Assembly (NCBI RefSeq): GCF_039852015.1
Contig: NZ_CP156626.1
Location: 2,452,249 to 2,516,248 of the forward strand
Direction: 5' to 3'
Length of the DNA stretch: 64,000 bases
From: Robbsia sp. KACC 23696
GTDB taxonomy: Bacteria > Pseudomonadota > Gammaproteobacteria > Burkholderiales > Burkholderiaceae
Below are positions 47,855-55,888 of this stretch, piece by piece. The notes beneath the pieces are model-generated. The model made no database searches, was not told where the DNA came from, and worked only from the letters and a program-made list of their open reading frames with translations. Position 1 is the first letter of the stretch, and every line of letters begins with the position of its first letter. A program made the position numbers and the translations under genes.

Positions 47855-49135
47855 CTATCTCAGATAGCCTGCCAGGCGCCGAACGCCCTCGTCGATCATG
47901 TCGACGTCGCTCGCATAGCACCAACGGATAAACCCCTCGCCCTCCTCGCCAAACGCGGCGCCCGGCGCCAGACCGATCCGCGCGTCACGGACGAGGGCCT
48001 TGCACAAGGCCAGACTATCGTCATGACCGGCGATGCGGAAGAACAGATACATGGCTCCGTCCGACATCTTGACGTCGACGCCGGGCACGGCCGACAGGCC
48101 ATCGAACAGACGCTGACGCCGCACCAGCATATCGGTCCGCAGGGCGGCGGTCACCGCCTCGCCCTGCTGCACGGCGACCATTCCCGCACGTTGCACGAAG
48201 TCCGGCGCGCAGGACGTGTTGTATTCCGCCAGCTTGCCCCAGTCCTCCATCACCGACGCGGGCGCCACGACCCATCCCAGGCGCCAACCGGTCATCAACC
48301 ACGCTTTCGAAAACGAATTGACGACGATGACGCGCTCGTCCCGGGACGCAAGGTCCAGAAACGAGGGGGCCGTCAGTGGTCGCGTTTCGGCGCCAGCCGG
48401 TGCCGTTCCGGCTTCCGGAGCGCCGTAATAGAGACGCTCGTAGACTTCGTCCGCGAGGATCCAGATGCCATGCGTGCGGCAGTGGTCCAGCAAGATCGCC
48501 TGCTGCGCGCGCGGCATGGTCCAACCGGTCGGATTGTTCGGCGAGTTGACCAGCACCATGCGCGTGCCGGGCGTCAATGCCCGCAGTAGCGCGTCGATAT
48601 CGAGTGCCCAGCCATTTTCGCCATAGTCCAGTGAGACGGTGTCGACCGTCGCGCCGACGATTTTCGGCATTTCCACCAGATTCGGCCAGAGCGGCGTCAC
48701 CGCGACAACCCGATCGCCGGGACCGACCAACAACTGCGTCGCCAACATCAAGGCGCTGACGCCCGCGCTGGTCACGGCGATCTGACCGGCATGCGTCGGA
48801 CCGTGCAAGCGCGAGACATAGTCCGCCAATGCTTCGCGAAGCGGCGCGATTCCCAGATTATGGGTATAGAAGACATGCCCGTCCGCCAGCGCGGCACTGG
48901 CCGCTTCGCGAATGAATGCCGGCGTCACCTGATTCGACTCGCCGAACCAGAACGGCAGCACGTCCGGCAACCCGAAACCCGCATTGGCCACTTCACGGAT
49001 CTTGGACGCGCGCAGATTGGCGACCGCGGCCCGCGCCACGGCTGGCGAGCGCGTGAGATCGGTGGAGAGGGAGGTATCGATCGATGCGGATGCGCCGGGC
49101 GTGACCGCCTGGCCTGCTACGGGAGACGAAGACAT
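47855..49135 (-). CDS. class I/II pyridoxal-phosphate aminotransferase
   Basis: A 426-aa fold-type I aminotransferase. The N-terminal glycine loop reads GFGLPDVLPFWFGESNQVTP; NSPNNPTGW holds the substrate-carboxylate region, ADEVYERLYY the cofactor Asp/Tyr, and SFSKAWLMTGWRLGW the Schiff-base Lys. GEEGEGFIRWCYA near the end supplies the conserved Arg. It transfers an amino group between an amino acid and a keto acid; the substrate is not evident. An insert around GTAPAGAETRPLTAPS is non-conserved. A LysR gene lies upstream on the same strand. Confidence 0.92.
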   Translation of the reverse strand: MSSSPVAGQAVTPGASASIDTSLSTDLTRSPAVARAAVANLRASKIREVANAGFGLPDVLPFWFGESNQVTPAFIREAASAALADGHVFYTHNLGIAPLREALADYVSRLHGPTHAGQIAVTSAGVSALMLATQLLVGPGDRVVAVTPLWPNLVEMPKIVGATVDTVSLDYGENGWALDIDALLRALTPGTRMVLVNSPNNPTGWTMPRAQQAILLDHCRTHGIWILADEVYERLYYGAPEAGTAPAGAETRPLTAPSFLDLASRDERVIVVNSFSKAWLMTGWRLGWVVAPASVMEDWGKLAEYNTSCAPDFVQRAGMVAVQQGEAVTAALRTDMLVRRQRLFDGLSAVPGVDVKMSDGAMYLFFRIAGHDDSLALCKALVRDARIGLAPGAAFGEEGEGFIRWCYASDVDMIDEGVRRLAGYLR

Positions 49136-49241
49136 GGATCAGGACAAAAAGAGGAAAGGAGCAGTGTAGCGTCGGCATCGCATCTCGAAAAGGCCGCGGC
49201 ACGGCCACCGGCAACGATTCCACCGCCGCGACACGACGCCG

Positions 49242-50129
49242 TTAGGCCGACTGCACATCGCCGATCAGTCCCCAGACCGCGTCGGCGGCCGGCGATAGCG
49301 AGCGGCCGCGTCGCCGGACGCGCGCCACGGTGCGCTCGCCACGCGGCGTCAACGACAGCGCTTTCAAGGTGCCGCCCGCCGGCAGCGGCAACGATAGCGC
49401 TGGCAGGACGCTGACGCCGACACCGGCCTCGACGAGCCCGAAAACGGTACTGGAATGGGCCAGTTCCTGGACCACCCGGGGCGCTACGCCATGCTGATGC
49501 ATCAGGCGCTCGATCACCGGCCGGCTGCCGGATTGATGATCGAGCATGACCAGACGCTCGCCTTCCAAGGACCGCCAATGCACATCCGCTTGCGTCGCGA
49601 GCGGGTGATCGTTGCGACAGATCAAAACGAAGGGATCGTGAAATACCGTCTCCACGATCAGATCGTCCGCCTCCAAGGGGCCGATCACGACGCCGAAGTC
49701 GGCCTCGCCGGACCGCACCTTCGCCAGGACGTCGCGCTGCACGTCGTCGCGCAATGCCAGCGAGACATAGGGATAGCGCGCCTCGCATGCTGCGACGCAT
49801 TGCGGCATCAAGCGCGCCGAGACGGTGGGACTGGCGCAAACGACCACCCGCCCGCGCCGTTGCTCGCCAATGTCCTTGATTTCCCGCAATGCCCCGTCCA
49901 GGTCGGCAAGCAAGCGCTCTACGCTGGATTGCAGATTCGCGCCCGCCGCCGTCAGTTGCACGTCGCGCGTGGTGCGATCGATCAGCCGCAGGCCCAACTC
50001 CGTTTCCAGCTCGCGAATCCCGCGACTGACGGCGGATTGGGTTAATCCGATCTCATCACCGGCGCGGCTGAAGCTGCCATGGCGCGCCACCGCAATGAAT
50101 ACCCGAAGCTGTCGCAGCGTGACATTCAT
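49242..50129 (-). CDS. LysR-family transcriptional regulator
   Basis: A 295-aa LysR regulator. HTH: LRQLRVFIAVARHGSFSRAG, then GLTQSAVSRGIRELETELGL. The effector domain starts near residue 90 (GRVVVCASPTVSARLMPQCV). The start MNVTLRQL at 50129 is chosen by family. It lies 106 bases upstream of the aminotransferase in the same orientation and may regulate it. Confidence 0.93.
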   Translation of the reverse strand: MNVTLRQLRVFIAVARHGSFSRAGDEIGLTQSAVSRGIRELETELGLRLIDRTTRDVQLTAAGANLQSSVERLLADLDGALREIKDIGEQRRGRVVVCASPTVSARLMPQCVAACEARYPYVSLALRDDVQRDVLAKVRSGEADFGVVIGPLEADDLIVETVFHDPFVLICRNDHPLATQADVHWRSLEGERLVMLDHQSGSRPVIERLMHQHGVAPRVVQELAHSSTVFGLVEAGVGVSVLPALSLPLPAGGTLKALSLTPRGERTVARVRRRGRSLSPAADAVWGLIGDVQSA

Positions 50130-50402
50130 GTTTTTGTCTGAAACCGGAAACTTTATTGATGCGTGATAGTAATGCAAGTTCCGCATCCATTCGCGAACCA
50201 CCCTCTCGGGCACGTCCGACCGTTTCGGACCGTGTCGTCACTGCCGGGCAAAACCGCCGCATCGGACGCGATCCATCCGGCCGGTTTGCCACTTTTCACG
50301 CGACGTCTCCGACGCCGCTGCCCGCGCTCGCCATCGTGCTTACGACTGTCCTTGGTGCAATATCAGGGGATTTTCACGCACGCCTTCGGTGCATGCACGA
50401 GT

Positions 50403-50433
50403 TTGGTGATTAATCAACTAGTCGCATCACCAA
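50403..50433. promoter_or_regulatory. 31-bp inverted repeat in the divergent gap
   Basis: TTGGTGAT and ATCACCAA are perfect arms with a 15-base spacer, overlapping a separate perfect palindrome TGATTAATCA (50407-50416). It sits in the AT-rich part of the 568-base gap between the LysR gene and the DUF4096 gene. It may bind the LysR protein or an activator of the sigma-54-like promoter 80 bases downstream. Confidence 0.5.
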
Positions 50434-50512
50434 TATCCAGAAACATGAATTCACAATTAAACTTTTTTAAGATCAGTGATTTAGCAAGGTAAGCGAGCGC
50501 TCCCGCGTCACA

Positions 50513-50528
50513 TGGCACGGCTGATGCT
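50513..50528 (+). promoter_or_regulatory. sigma-54-like (-24/-12) promoter before DUF4096 gene
   Basis: TGGCACGGCTGATGCT has the exact TGGCACG -24 block and the required GG-N10-GC spacing; the -12 block is ATGCT instead of TTGCT. Predicted start is near 50540, giving a leader of about 160 bases before the DUF4096 gene at 50698. Confidence 0.6.
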
Positions 50529-50697
50529 TTATAGCCTCGCAGACGCAGTCCGGTCCCTGCAACACGGGGACGACGATGGCAAGGAGCCATCGCCGAAAAA
50601 AGCAGTATAGGCGGCAGGCCGGACGACACGGGGGCGCGCGATACACGCGACGCCAAACGACAACGGTTTACCCGATTTCGTTTTATTGAGGTGAAAC

Positions 50698-51096
50698 ATG
50701 CTGTTTGACGACCTGAAAGATCACGAGTGGGAACTTGTCGAGATGCTGTTCAACGACGAGCCGAAGCGCAGCGAACGGCGCGGTCGGCCACGCGTTGAAC
50801 CGCGTGCGGTTGTGAACGCTGTTTTGTGGGTATTGAGCACGGGCGAAGGCTGGTCGAAGCTGCCGGGCCGCTACCCCTCGCCGCCGACCTGCCGCCGCCG
50901 CTTCGACGAATGGCAAGCAGACGGCACGCTGGCCGAAATGGTCAAGCTGCTGGCCTGTTCGGGCCGTAGCGTGTCGCTGCGTGGCCGCGCCGGATCGATG
51001 GCCGCCAAGCCGCCGGCACCGCCGAGCCGCGACCGTCTGCGTGGCGCCTTTTGGACGAATCCGGAATCCTGGCGCGCGCCGGTCAAGATGGCCTGA
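50698..51096 (+). CDS. stand-alone DUF4096 (IS4/IS5 transposase N-terminal) domain protein
   Basis: A 132-aa protein whose first ~85 residues are a full DUF4096 module: DDLKDHEWELVEMLFNDEP, RRGRPRVEPRAVVNAVLWVL, GEGWSKLPGRYPSPPTCRRR. The DDE catalytic domain is absent and a basic, Pro/Ala-rich tail follows. GAGG precedes the ATG, a sigma-54-like promoter lies upstream and a perfect terminator follows, so it is an independent gene rather than an IS fragment. No inverted repeats flank it. It is a paralogue in kind of the tailed DUF4096 protein at 20337-21257. Confidence 0.82.
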   Translation: MLFDDLKDHEWELVEMLFNDEPKRSERRGRPRVEPRAVVNAVLWVLSTGEGWSKLPGRYPSPPTCRRRFDEWQADGTLAEMVKLLACSGRSVSLRGRAGSMAAKPPAPPSRDRLRGAFWTNPESWRAPVKMA

Positions 51097-51135
51097 TTGC
51101 GGTCGCAACCCTCGGGCTGCCGTTGAATCGATACG

Positions 51136-51183
51136 CACCCCCGGGTAAATGCCTAATGGCGTTACCCGGGGGTGTTGTTTTTC
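51136..51183 (+). terminator. intrinsic terminator after DUF4096 gene
   Basis: CACCCCCGGGTAA and TTACCCGGGGGTG pair perfectly over 13 bases and are followed by TTGTTTTT. It begins 39 bases past the stop. The remaining ~300 bases to the next gene show nothing else clear. Confidence 0.95.
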
Positions 51184-51486
51184 AGGATATCCCGTTAGGG
51201 CAGGGATTTCCCTAGACGCACCCGGTAACGCTGCCGATCTCTCCCCCACCGAAACAATTCCTCACGAAGCTTTACAGTCCGCGCGCTCGCACACTCCTAT
51301 AGTGTGCCTATCGATATGCGTGAAAGCGTCGCCACAGTGGTGAATATCGGGTCCCACCCGCCTGTGCCGCGTCGTCGTTCAATCGGCCCTTGCCGAACGA
51401 CGCGTATCGCCTCGCCCCGCCGCGGTGGCCAGCTCGTCTGGTACGCCGGATCCCAGGCCCGGCGCGGAACATAACAGGAGGGGATG

Positions 51487-52164
51487 ATGTTCACACCTCG
51501 CCATAAGCGCAACCGCGCGATCAATGAACCGGTTTCCGCCCAGCACGGGCGGTATCGCCGGATAGTGCTGTCCGCGCTGGCGCCGGCCACGCACGGCAGG
51601 ATGTTTCTGCGACCGGCGCCTGTGCTCGGCGCGTCATTTGCTGACGCGAGGAGCGCTCGCCTGTCGCCGCTTCGCCCGCTTTTGCCATTACATGCGGTGA
51701 GAGTGGACGCCCGCGCCTGCCAGCGCGAAACGAGCCGATACCGCGCCCGCGGGCCGTCGGTGCCGGAATCGATGCATCAGTTGCGAAATGCGGTGTGGCA
51801 GTCTCTGCCAGGGACCGCGTACTGGTCGCGTCTGGCCCATTCGGTTTCGGTGACCGGTGTCATGGCCGGCATCGCGTTCGGGCTTTGGGCTGCACCGACA
51901 TTGGCGCATTGGAACACCGACCCCGGTTTGCGATCTGCGACACTCTCGGTTCCGGCGCGAGACGCTTCGCGCCCTACCGGCAAAACCCACTGGATGCGCG
52001 TCGCCGATCGCAACGCATCCGGGACCGTCCTATCGCCACTGCCGCACAAGGCGTCGACGGGCGCGCCCGAACATGACTTTGCGGTACCGCGCGGCGATCT
52101 GCGCAAGGACATTTCGGATGCCAACCGCGACGCCGGCCCGCGCCCCGGATTTGGCGGCCATTGA
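51487..52164 (+). CDS. hypothetical protein with one membrane segment
   Basis: A 225-aa frame of unknown family. The supporting signal is a perfect AGGAGG 5 bases before the ATG at 51487 (51484 is also ATG). One hydrophobic segment (VTGVMAGIAFGLWAAPTLAH) lies near residue 130; the rest is Arg/Pro/Ala-rich and looks disordered. It precedes the DUF218 gene by 116 bases on the same strand. It could be a genuine lineage-specific protein or a spurious frame with a fortuitous ribosome site. Confidence 0.5.
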   Translation: MFTPRHKRNRAINEPVSAQHGRYRRIVLSALAPATHGRMFLRPAPVLGASFADARSARLSPLRPLLPLHAVRVDARACQRETSRYRARGPSVPESMHQLRNAVWQSLPGTAYWSRLAHSVSVTGVMAGIAFGLWAAPTLAHWNTDPGLRSATLSVPARDASRPTGKTHWMRVADRNASGTVLSPLPHKASTGAPEHDFAVPRGDLRKDISDANRDAGPRPGFGGH

Positions 52165-52280
52165 CGCACACGGACCGGGTGCGATGGACGGCCCGCGTCC
52201 CGTGCCGCCCTATCCCGTGTTACGGCGTGCCCGCTTGATCCAGTACAATCGCGGCCGAACCTCTGTGTGTCGGCCCTTTC

Positions 52281-53105
52281 ATGATCGTTTTCCAGTTGGC
52301 GGCCTTGCCGCTTTGCGCAGTGCTGGCGCTGCTTCTCTGCGTGCCCGCGTGGCGGCGCGGTCGCTTCGGCACCGCTGCCTTGATGCGCCCGGCGTTCGCC
52401 CTTGGCGCGATCTGGTTCTGGGTCAATGCCTGCGGCTGGTTGCAACCGCTGTATAACCGTACGCTGGACGCCCACAGCATGACGTGCGCAACGCCTTCGC
52501 CTGCGCCCACACGCGACGAGGCCGCAACGCAATTGCACTTCACGGCGGGCACGCATCCGGTAATCATCGTATTGGGCGGCGGCACCGACTTCACCGGTCC
52601 GCACGATTCGCTGCAGCCCAAAAGCGATGCCATCGAGAAAATCGCGATGGCCGGTGCCTGCTATGCGCGCGCCCGCGCTGAAGGCGCCCTGCCTCGCGTG
52701 ATCGTCAGCGGCGGCAATCCGCAGCGTCACCCGATGGCGGAAGGCGACGTCTATGCGCCCGATCTGATCGCGCTGGGTATCCGGCGCGAGGATCTGATCG
52801 TCGAAAACAAAAGTTGGAACACCTATCAGAATGCCGAATTCGTCGCGCCGTTGATCGGGAGTCCGGGGGCCGATGCAACACGGCCCGATCCGCAATTTCT
52901 GATCACGACCGCGCTGCATATGCATCGCAGCCTGTTGAACTTCGCCCGCTTCGGCATGACGCCGACCCCGGTGGCCCCGCCCTGGCACGCGACGCACCTC
53001 GCCCTCTGGCCGTCCTTACCGGCATTCTTGCTATCCGACACCGCCCTGCATGAAATCATCGGCACCGTGGTGTTTCATGTCTACCGCATGATCGGCAAGT
53101 ATTGA
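52281..53105 (+). CDS. YdcF/ElyC/SanA-like DUF218 family membrane protein
   Basis: A 274-aa protein. Two hydrophobic segments at the N-terminus (LAALPLCAVLALLLCVPAW; FALGAIWFWVNACGWL) anchor it. The DUF218 domain follows: VIIVLGGGTDFTG, VIVSGGNPQRHPMAEGDVYA, LIVENKSWNTYQNA and FLITTALHMHRSL. Relatives act in envelope integrity, for example ElyC in peptidoglycan/lipid-carrier maintenance, but biochemical activity is unclear. Confidence 0.88.
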   Translation: MIVFQLAALPLCAVLALLLCVPAWRRGRFGTAALMRPAFALGAIWFWVNACGWLQPLYNRTLDAHSMTCATPSPAPTRDEAATQLHFTAGTHPVIIVLGGGTDFTGPHDSLQPKSDAIEKIAMAGACYARARAEGALPRVIVSGGNPQRHPMAEGDVYAPDLIALGIRREDLIVENKSWNTYQNAEFVAPLIGSPGADATRPDPQFLITTALHMHRSLLNFARFGMTPTPVAPPWHATHLALWPSLPAFLLSDTALHEIIGTVVFHVYRMIGKY

Positions 53106-53175
53106 TCTCCCCGGCGACGCAGCCGCTGAGCGATAATGCGGCCATGTCGTCAACAGATAGCCCGAGGAGAACATC

Positions 53176-53442
53176 CTGACTAATATCGAACTGGAAATCG
53201 AGTGGACCGAACCCGCGTTGAAGAAGATTCAACGGCTGATGGGTGCGAAGAATGGTCCCAACGCCGAGGCGCCGCTGCTGGCCCTCCCTCCCATCGAATG
53301 TCTGCCGGCGGAAGGCGATGTGCTGTTTCTGGGGCCAAAGGGCAAGCAAGAGCCCTTCATCGTCGTGGAGCGGCAATACCATCATGAAGATGGCGACGGC
53401 GGCGATTGGCGGATCGTGCTGATCCTGGATCTGCCGGAATAA
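53176..53442 (+). CDS. small conserved-looking protein with probable CTG start
   Basis: An 88-aa acidic protein (LTNIELEIEWTEPALKKIQR...; VERQYHHEDGDGGDWRIVLI). The frame is closed by TAG at 53158 and has no ATG near its beginning. GAGGAG (53164-53169) stands 6 bases before CTG at 53176, the best-placed start; the next alternative is TTG at 53218, without a ribosome site. A perfect terminator follows directly. Function unknown. Confidence 0.65.
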   Translation: MTNIELEIEWTEPALKKIQRLMGAKNGPNAEAPLLALPPIECLPAEGDVLFLGPKGKQEPFIVVERQYHHEDGDGGDWRIVLILDLPE

Positions 53443-53445
53443 ATA

Positions 53446-53488
53446 AAAACGCCGCGTGTTGCCCGGATCGGGTCACACGCGGCGTTTT
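53446..53488. terminator. bidirectional intrinsic terminator
   Basis: AAAACGCCGCGTGT and ACACGCGGCGTTTT are perfect 14-base arms. The A/T ends give a T-tract in both directions, serving the small + strand gene and convergent bamC. Confidence 0.95.
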
Positions 53489-53525
53489 GCCTTCGGCCGC
53501 CCACACCGGGCGGCGGCCTGACGCT

Positions 53526-54803
53526 TTACATATTGCCGACCAGCAGACGCATGATGCGCTGCGTCAGCGGCGTCGCGAGGACCTGGCCGTTGTTGTCGAC
53601 GATTGCGACGCGCGTCTGGTTTTCGGTCAGCGCCTTCACATTGATGTGGTACGGCGTGGCGACCTTCTCCTTCTTGCCATGGAACACCTGGTTCCAGAAG
53701 CCCTGCGCGGCCGTGCCGAGATCGTTCGGATCGGCATAACGGATTTCATACACGCCACGCGCCTTATCGCGCGTGTCGACAGTGAAGTTGCCCCGATCGA
53801 GCGCCTGACCCACTCGCGCCCACGTGTGATCGTAGTCTTCACTCAGATCCAACGCGCCTTGCTCTGCCGGCGTCACGCCTGCGGGCAAGGTGGTCTGCGC
53901 ATTCGACGTCGGCGCCGGCTCGTCCAGCACCGGCATCGGCGGCGGCGCATTCTTCTTCGCCGCATTTGCCTTCGCCTGCGCGACTGCCTCCGGTCCCACC
54001 ACCGGGGCGCTCGGCGCCTCGGCCAGGGCCCGCTGCAGACGGCCGAGATAATCGGCTTCGAGGCCCGGATCGTTCGGACGGCTCGTCCATTGCGTCGAGT
54101 CGTTGGTCGAGCCGCTCAGCACCTCATGCAGCCCTTGCTGGCTGATGAAAACGTAGATGGCGCCGTCCGGCCCCGCCTGCAATCGCGTGCGATAGCGATT
54201 GCGCTCGGCGCTGACGTAGGCGTTGTCCACAGCCATCGACAACGTATTGCGGATGATGCCCTGGTCCAGCTTTGCACGGCTCTGTTGCCAGTCCGTCTGC
54301 ATGATGCCGCGCGATTCGGTGTCTTCGGTCAGGAAGAAACCTTGCTCCTGCCAGAACACGCGCAAACGTGCCCATAACTGGTCGCGAGAGAAGCGCGAGC
54401 CCGAAACCACCAACCAGCGCTGGCTGCCGTCGCCCTGCAGCGCGAGGCCCGGGGTCGACGGCAGCACGGTCGTGGTGCTGGCCAGCGTGCCGGTGCTGGT
54501 GTGGTAATCGGCCAAGGAGGCGTCGCCGCCTCCGGCCGCATCGGCACGCGTACGCGCATCGGTCATCAAATCGGGCGGTGCGGCAAGCGACGGAGCCGTC
54601 GACTTCTTCGCCGACCGGCTGCTGCTTTGATAGTCGATCGCCTGCGGGTCGGGCGAACTGCACGCCGCCAGATAGCCGGTGGCGACGACAGCGAAGCCCG
54701 CCACGAGCACACTTTTACGGAGCGGCGTCGAAAGAGACGGCTTGCGTTCGGCAGCGATGGATGACGACGGGAACGACTGGGATGACACTGACTGACGTTT
54801 CAT
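53526..54803 (-). CDS. bamC: outer membrane assembly lipoprotein BamC
   Basis: A 425-aa lipoprotein of the BAM complex. The signal peptide ends in a lipobox (TGYLAACSSPD) and is followed by the unstructured BamC N-terminal stretch that contacts BamD (IDYQSSSRSAKK, APPDLM). Two helix-grip domains follow (GDGSQRWLVVSGSRFSRDQL; WARVGQALDRGNFTVDTRDK), the second ending VATPLTQRIMRLLVGNM. AAGGA precedes the ATG. dapA, a frequent upstream neighbour, is absent here. Confidence 0.93.
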   Translation of the reverse strand: MKRQSVSSQSFPSSSIAAERKPSLSTPLRKSVLVAGFAVVATGYLAACSSPDPQAIDYQSSSRSAKKSTAPSLAAPPDLMTDARTRADAAGGGDASLADYHTSTGTLASTTTVLPSTPGLALQGDGSQRWLVVSGSRFSRDQLWARLRVFWQEQGFFLTEDTESRGIMQTDWQQSRAKLDQGIIRNTLSMAVDNAYVSAERNRYRTRLQAGPDGAIYVFISQQGLHEVLSGSTNDSTQWTSRPNDPGLEADYLGRLQRALAEAPSAPVVGPEAVAQAKANAAKKNAPPPMPVLDEPAPTSNAQTTLPAGVTPAEQGALDLSEDYDHTWARVGQALDRGNFTVDTRDKARGVYEIRYADPNDLGTAAQGFWNQVFHGKKEKVATPYHINVKALTENQTRVAIVDNNGQVLATPLTQRIMRLLVGNM

Positions 54804-54912
54804 GGAATCCTTTTGCTGGCGCCACGGCCTGTTTCCGCGGGATCAGCCGGGCATTTTACCGCTGTCGCCCCTCTCAGTGCCAAAAACTTCGGAAATCGAG
54901 ACCTCGGACCCA

Positions 54913-55428
54913 TTAAATCGCGTTACCAGAGGTTTCATCGGCACCGCCGCCGGCCATGCCGGTCCCTCTGGGCCGCCCGATTTCGGGAAGAACGTCCTCC
55001 TCCGGGACCAGCGGCGACATGGCCGGCGGCGTCGGGGCGGCGCCGTGTGACGGGATGAACACCGGATCCAGCGATACGACCCTTGTGCGTGCGCCCTGCT
55101 GCGAGCCGCCGGCCAGGTCCACATCGAATTGCAGGCAATAGGTGCCCAGCCAGCGGACCGAGGCATTGAAGCGCGCATAGCCGATCAGATCGTCCTGGGC
55201 GAATGCAGCCAGCCCCTCGGGCGTCAAGGCGAGAAACGTATTTAATGGCGCCTCGTAACGGGCCGCCGCATTGCGCGGTGCCGTGATCAGCAAGCCCGGC
55301 GCCCCATCGATCGTCCGGGCCCCGGCATAGCGGAGCTTGGGCCATCCCAATAGCAGCAGGCCGGACAGATCGGATGCCCAACCGTCGGTAAATAGTGCGG
55401 CATCACGCCGCTCCTTATGTCCCACCAT
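54913..55428 (-). CDS. hypothetical protein upstream of bamC
   Basis: A 171-aa frame with codon use like a real gene and a good promoter upstream (TTGACA at 55487-55492, 17-base spacer). The sequence (GWPKLRYAGARTIDGAPGLL, then LTPEGLAAFAQDDLIGYARF and WLGTYCLQFDVDLAGG) suggests a small alpha/beta domain with a Pro/Glu-rich disordered tail. I recognise no family. It lies 109 bases before bamC on the same strand and could share its transcript. Confidence 0.6.
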   Translation of the reverse strand: MVGHKERRDAALFTDGWASDLSGLLLLGWPKLRYAGARTIDGAPGLLITAPRNAAARYEAPLNTFLALTPEGLAAFAQDDLIGYARFNASVRWLGTYCLQFDVDLAGGSQQGARTRVVSLDPVFIPSHGAAPTPPAMSPLVPEEDVLPEIGRPRGTGMAGGGADETSGNAI

Positions 55429-55463
55429 GATTCGCCCCCGTCCCGCATCCCACCGATAGCGAC

Positions 55464-55492
55464 ATTGCCATGCGCCAAAAGTGTCATGTCAA
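55464..55492 (-). promoter_or_regulatory. putative promoter for the hypothetical gene before bamC
   Basis: A consensus -35 TTGACA (55487-55492) is 17 bases from a weak -10 GGCAAT (55464-55469), 36 bases before the ATG at 55428. The rest of the 460-base divergent gap to the EAL gene shows nothing firm. Confidence 0.5.
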
Positions 55493-55888
55493 GCATTCGC
55501 GCCGGAAGGCGCGCTGCGACGCACCGGTAAATAGCATCGATGCACCAGATAGAGACGTGGCGCGCGGGCGCGTGACGGGGCTGGGCCGCCATGCACCGAA
55601 GCATGCGGCACGGCGGCGGCGTGACGCGCGGCGCGGCAACCACGTCGAATCGATAAGTGCGGAACAAAGCACGGTGAATACCCTCGCGATGCCACCTCGA
55701 CAGCCGCCATCGGGAAAATTATCGCCATTCCGGTGGGCCGGAGCCTCGCATGCGCACAAAGCTTGCTTTATCATCCCCACCGGCCAAGCGTCGCGGAACA
55801 CGGCTAGCGAGACGGACTCCGTCCGGTGAAGCCGCCGCACGCGAGAGATCCCACGGTCTGGACTTCGGACCGCCAGGAGACCGACAAA

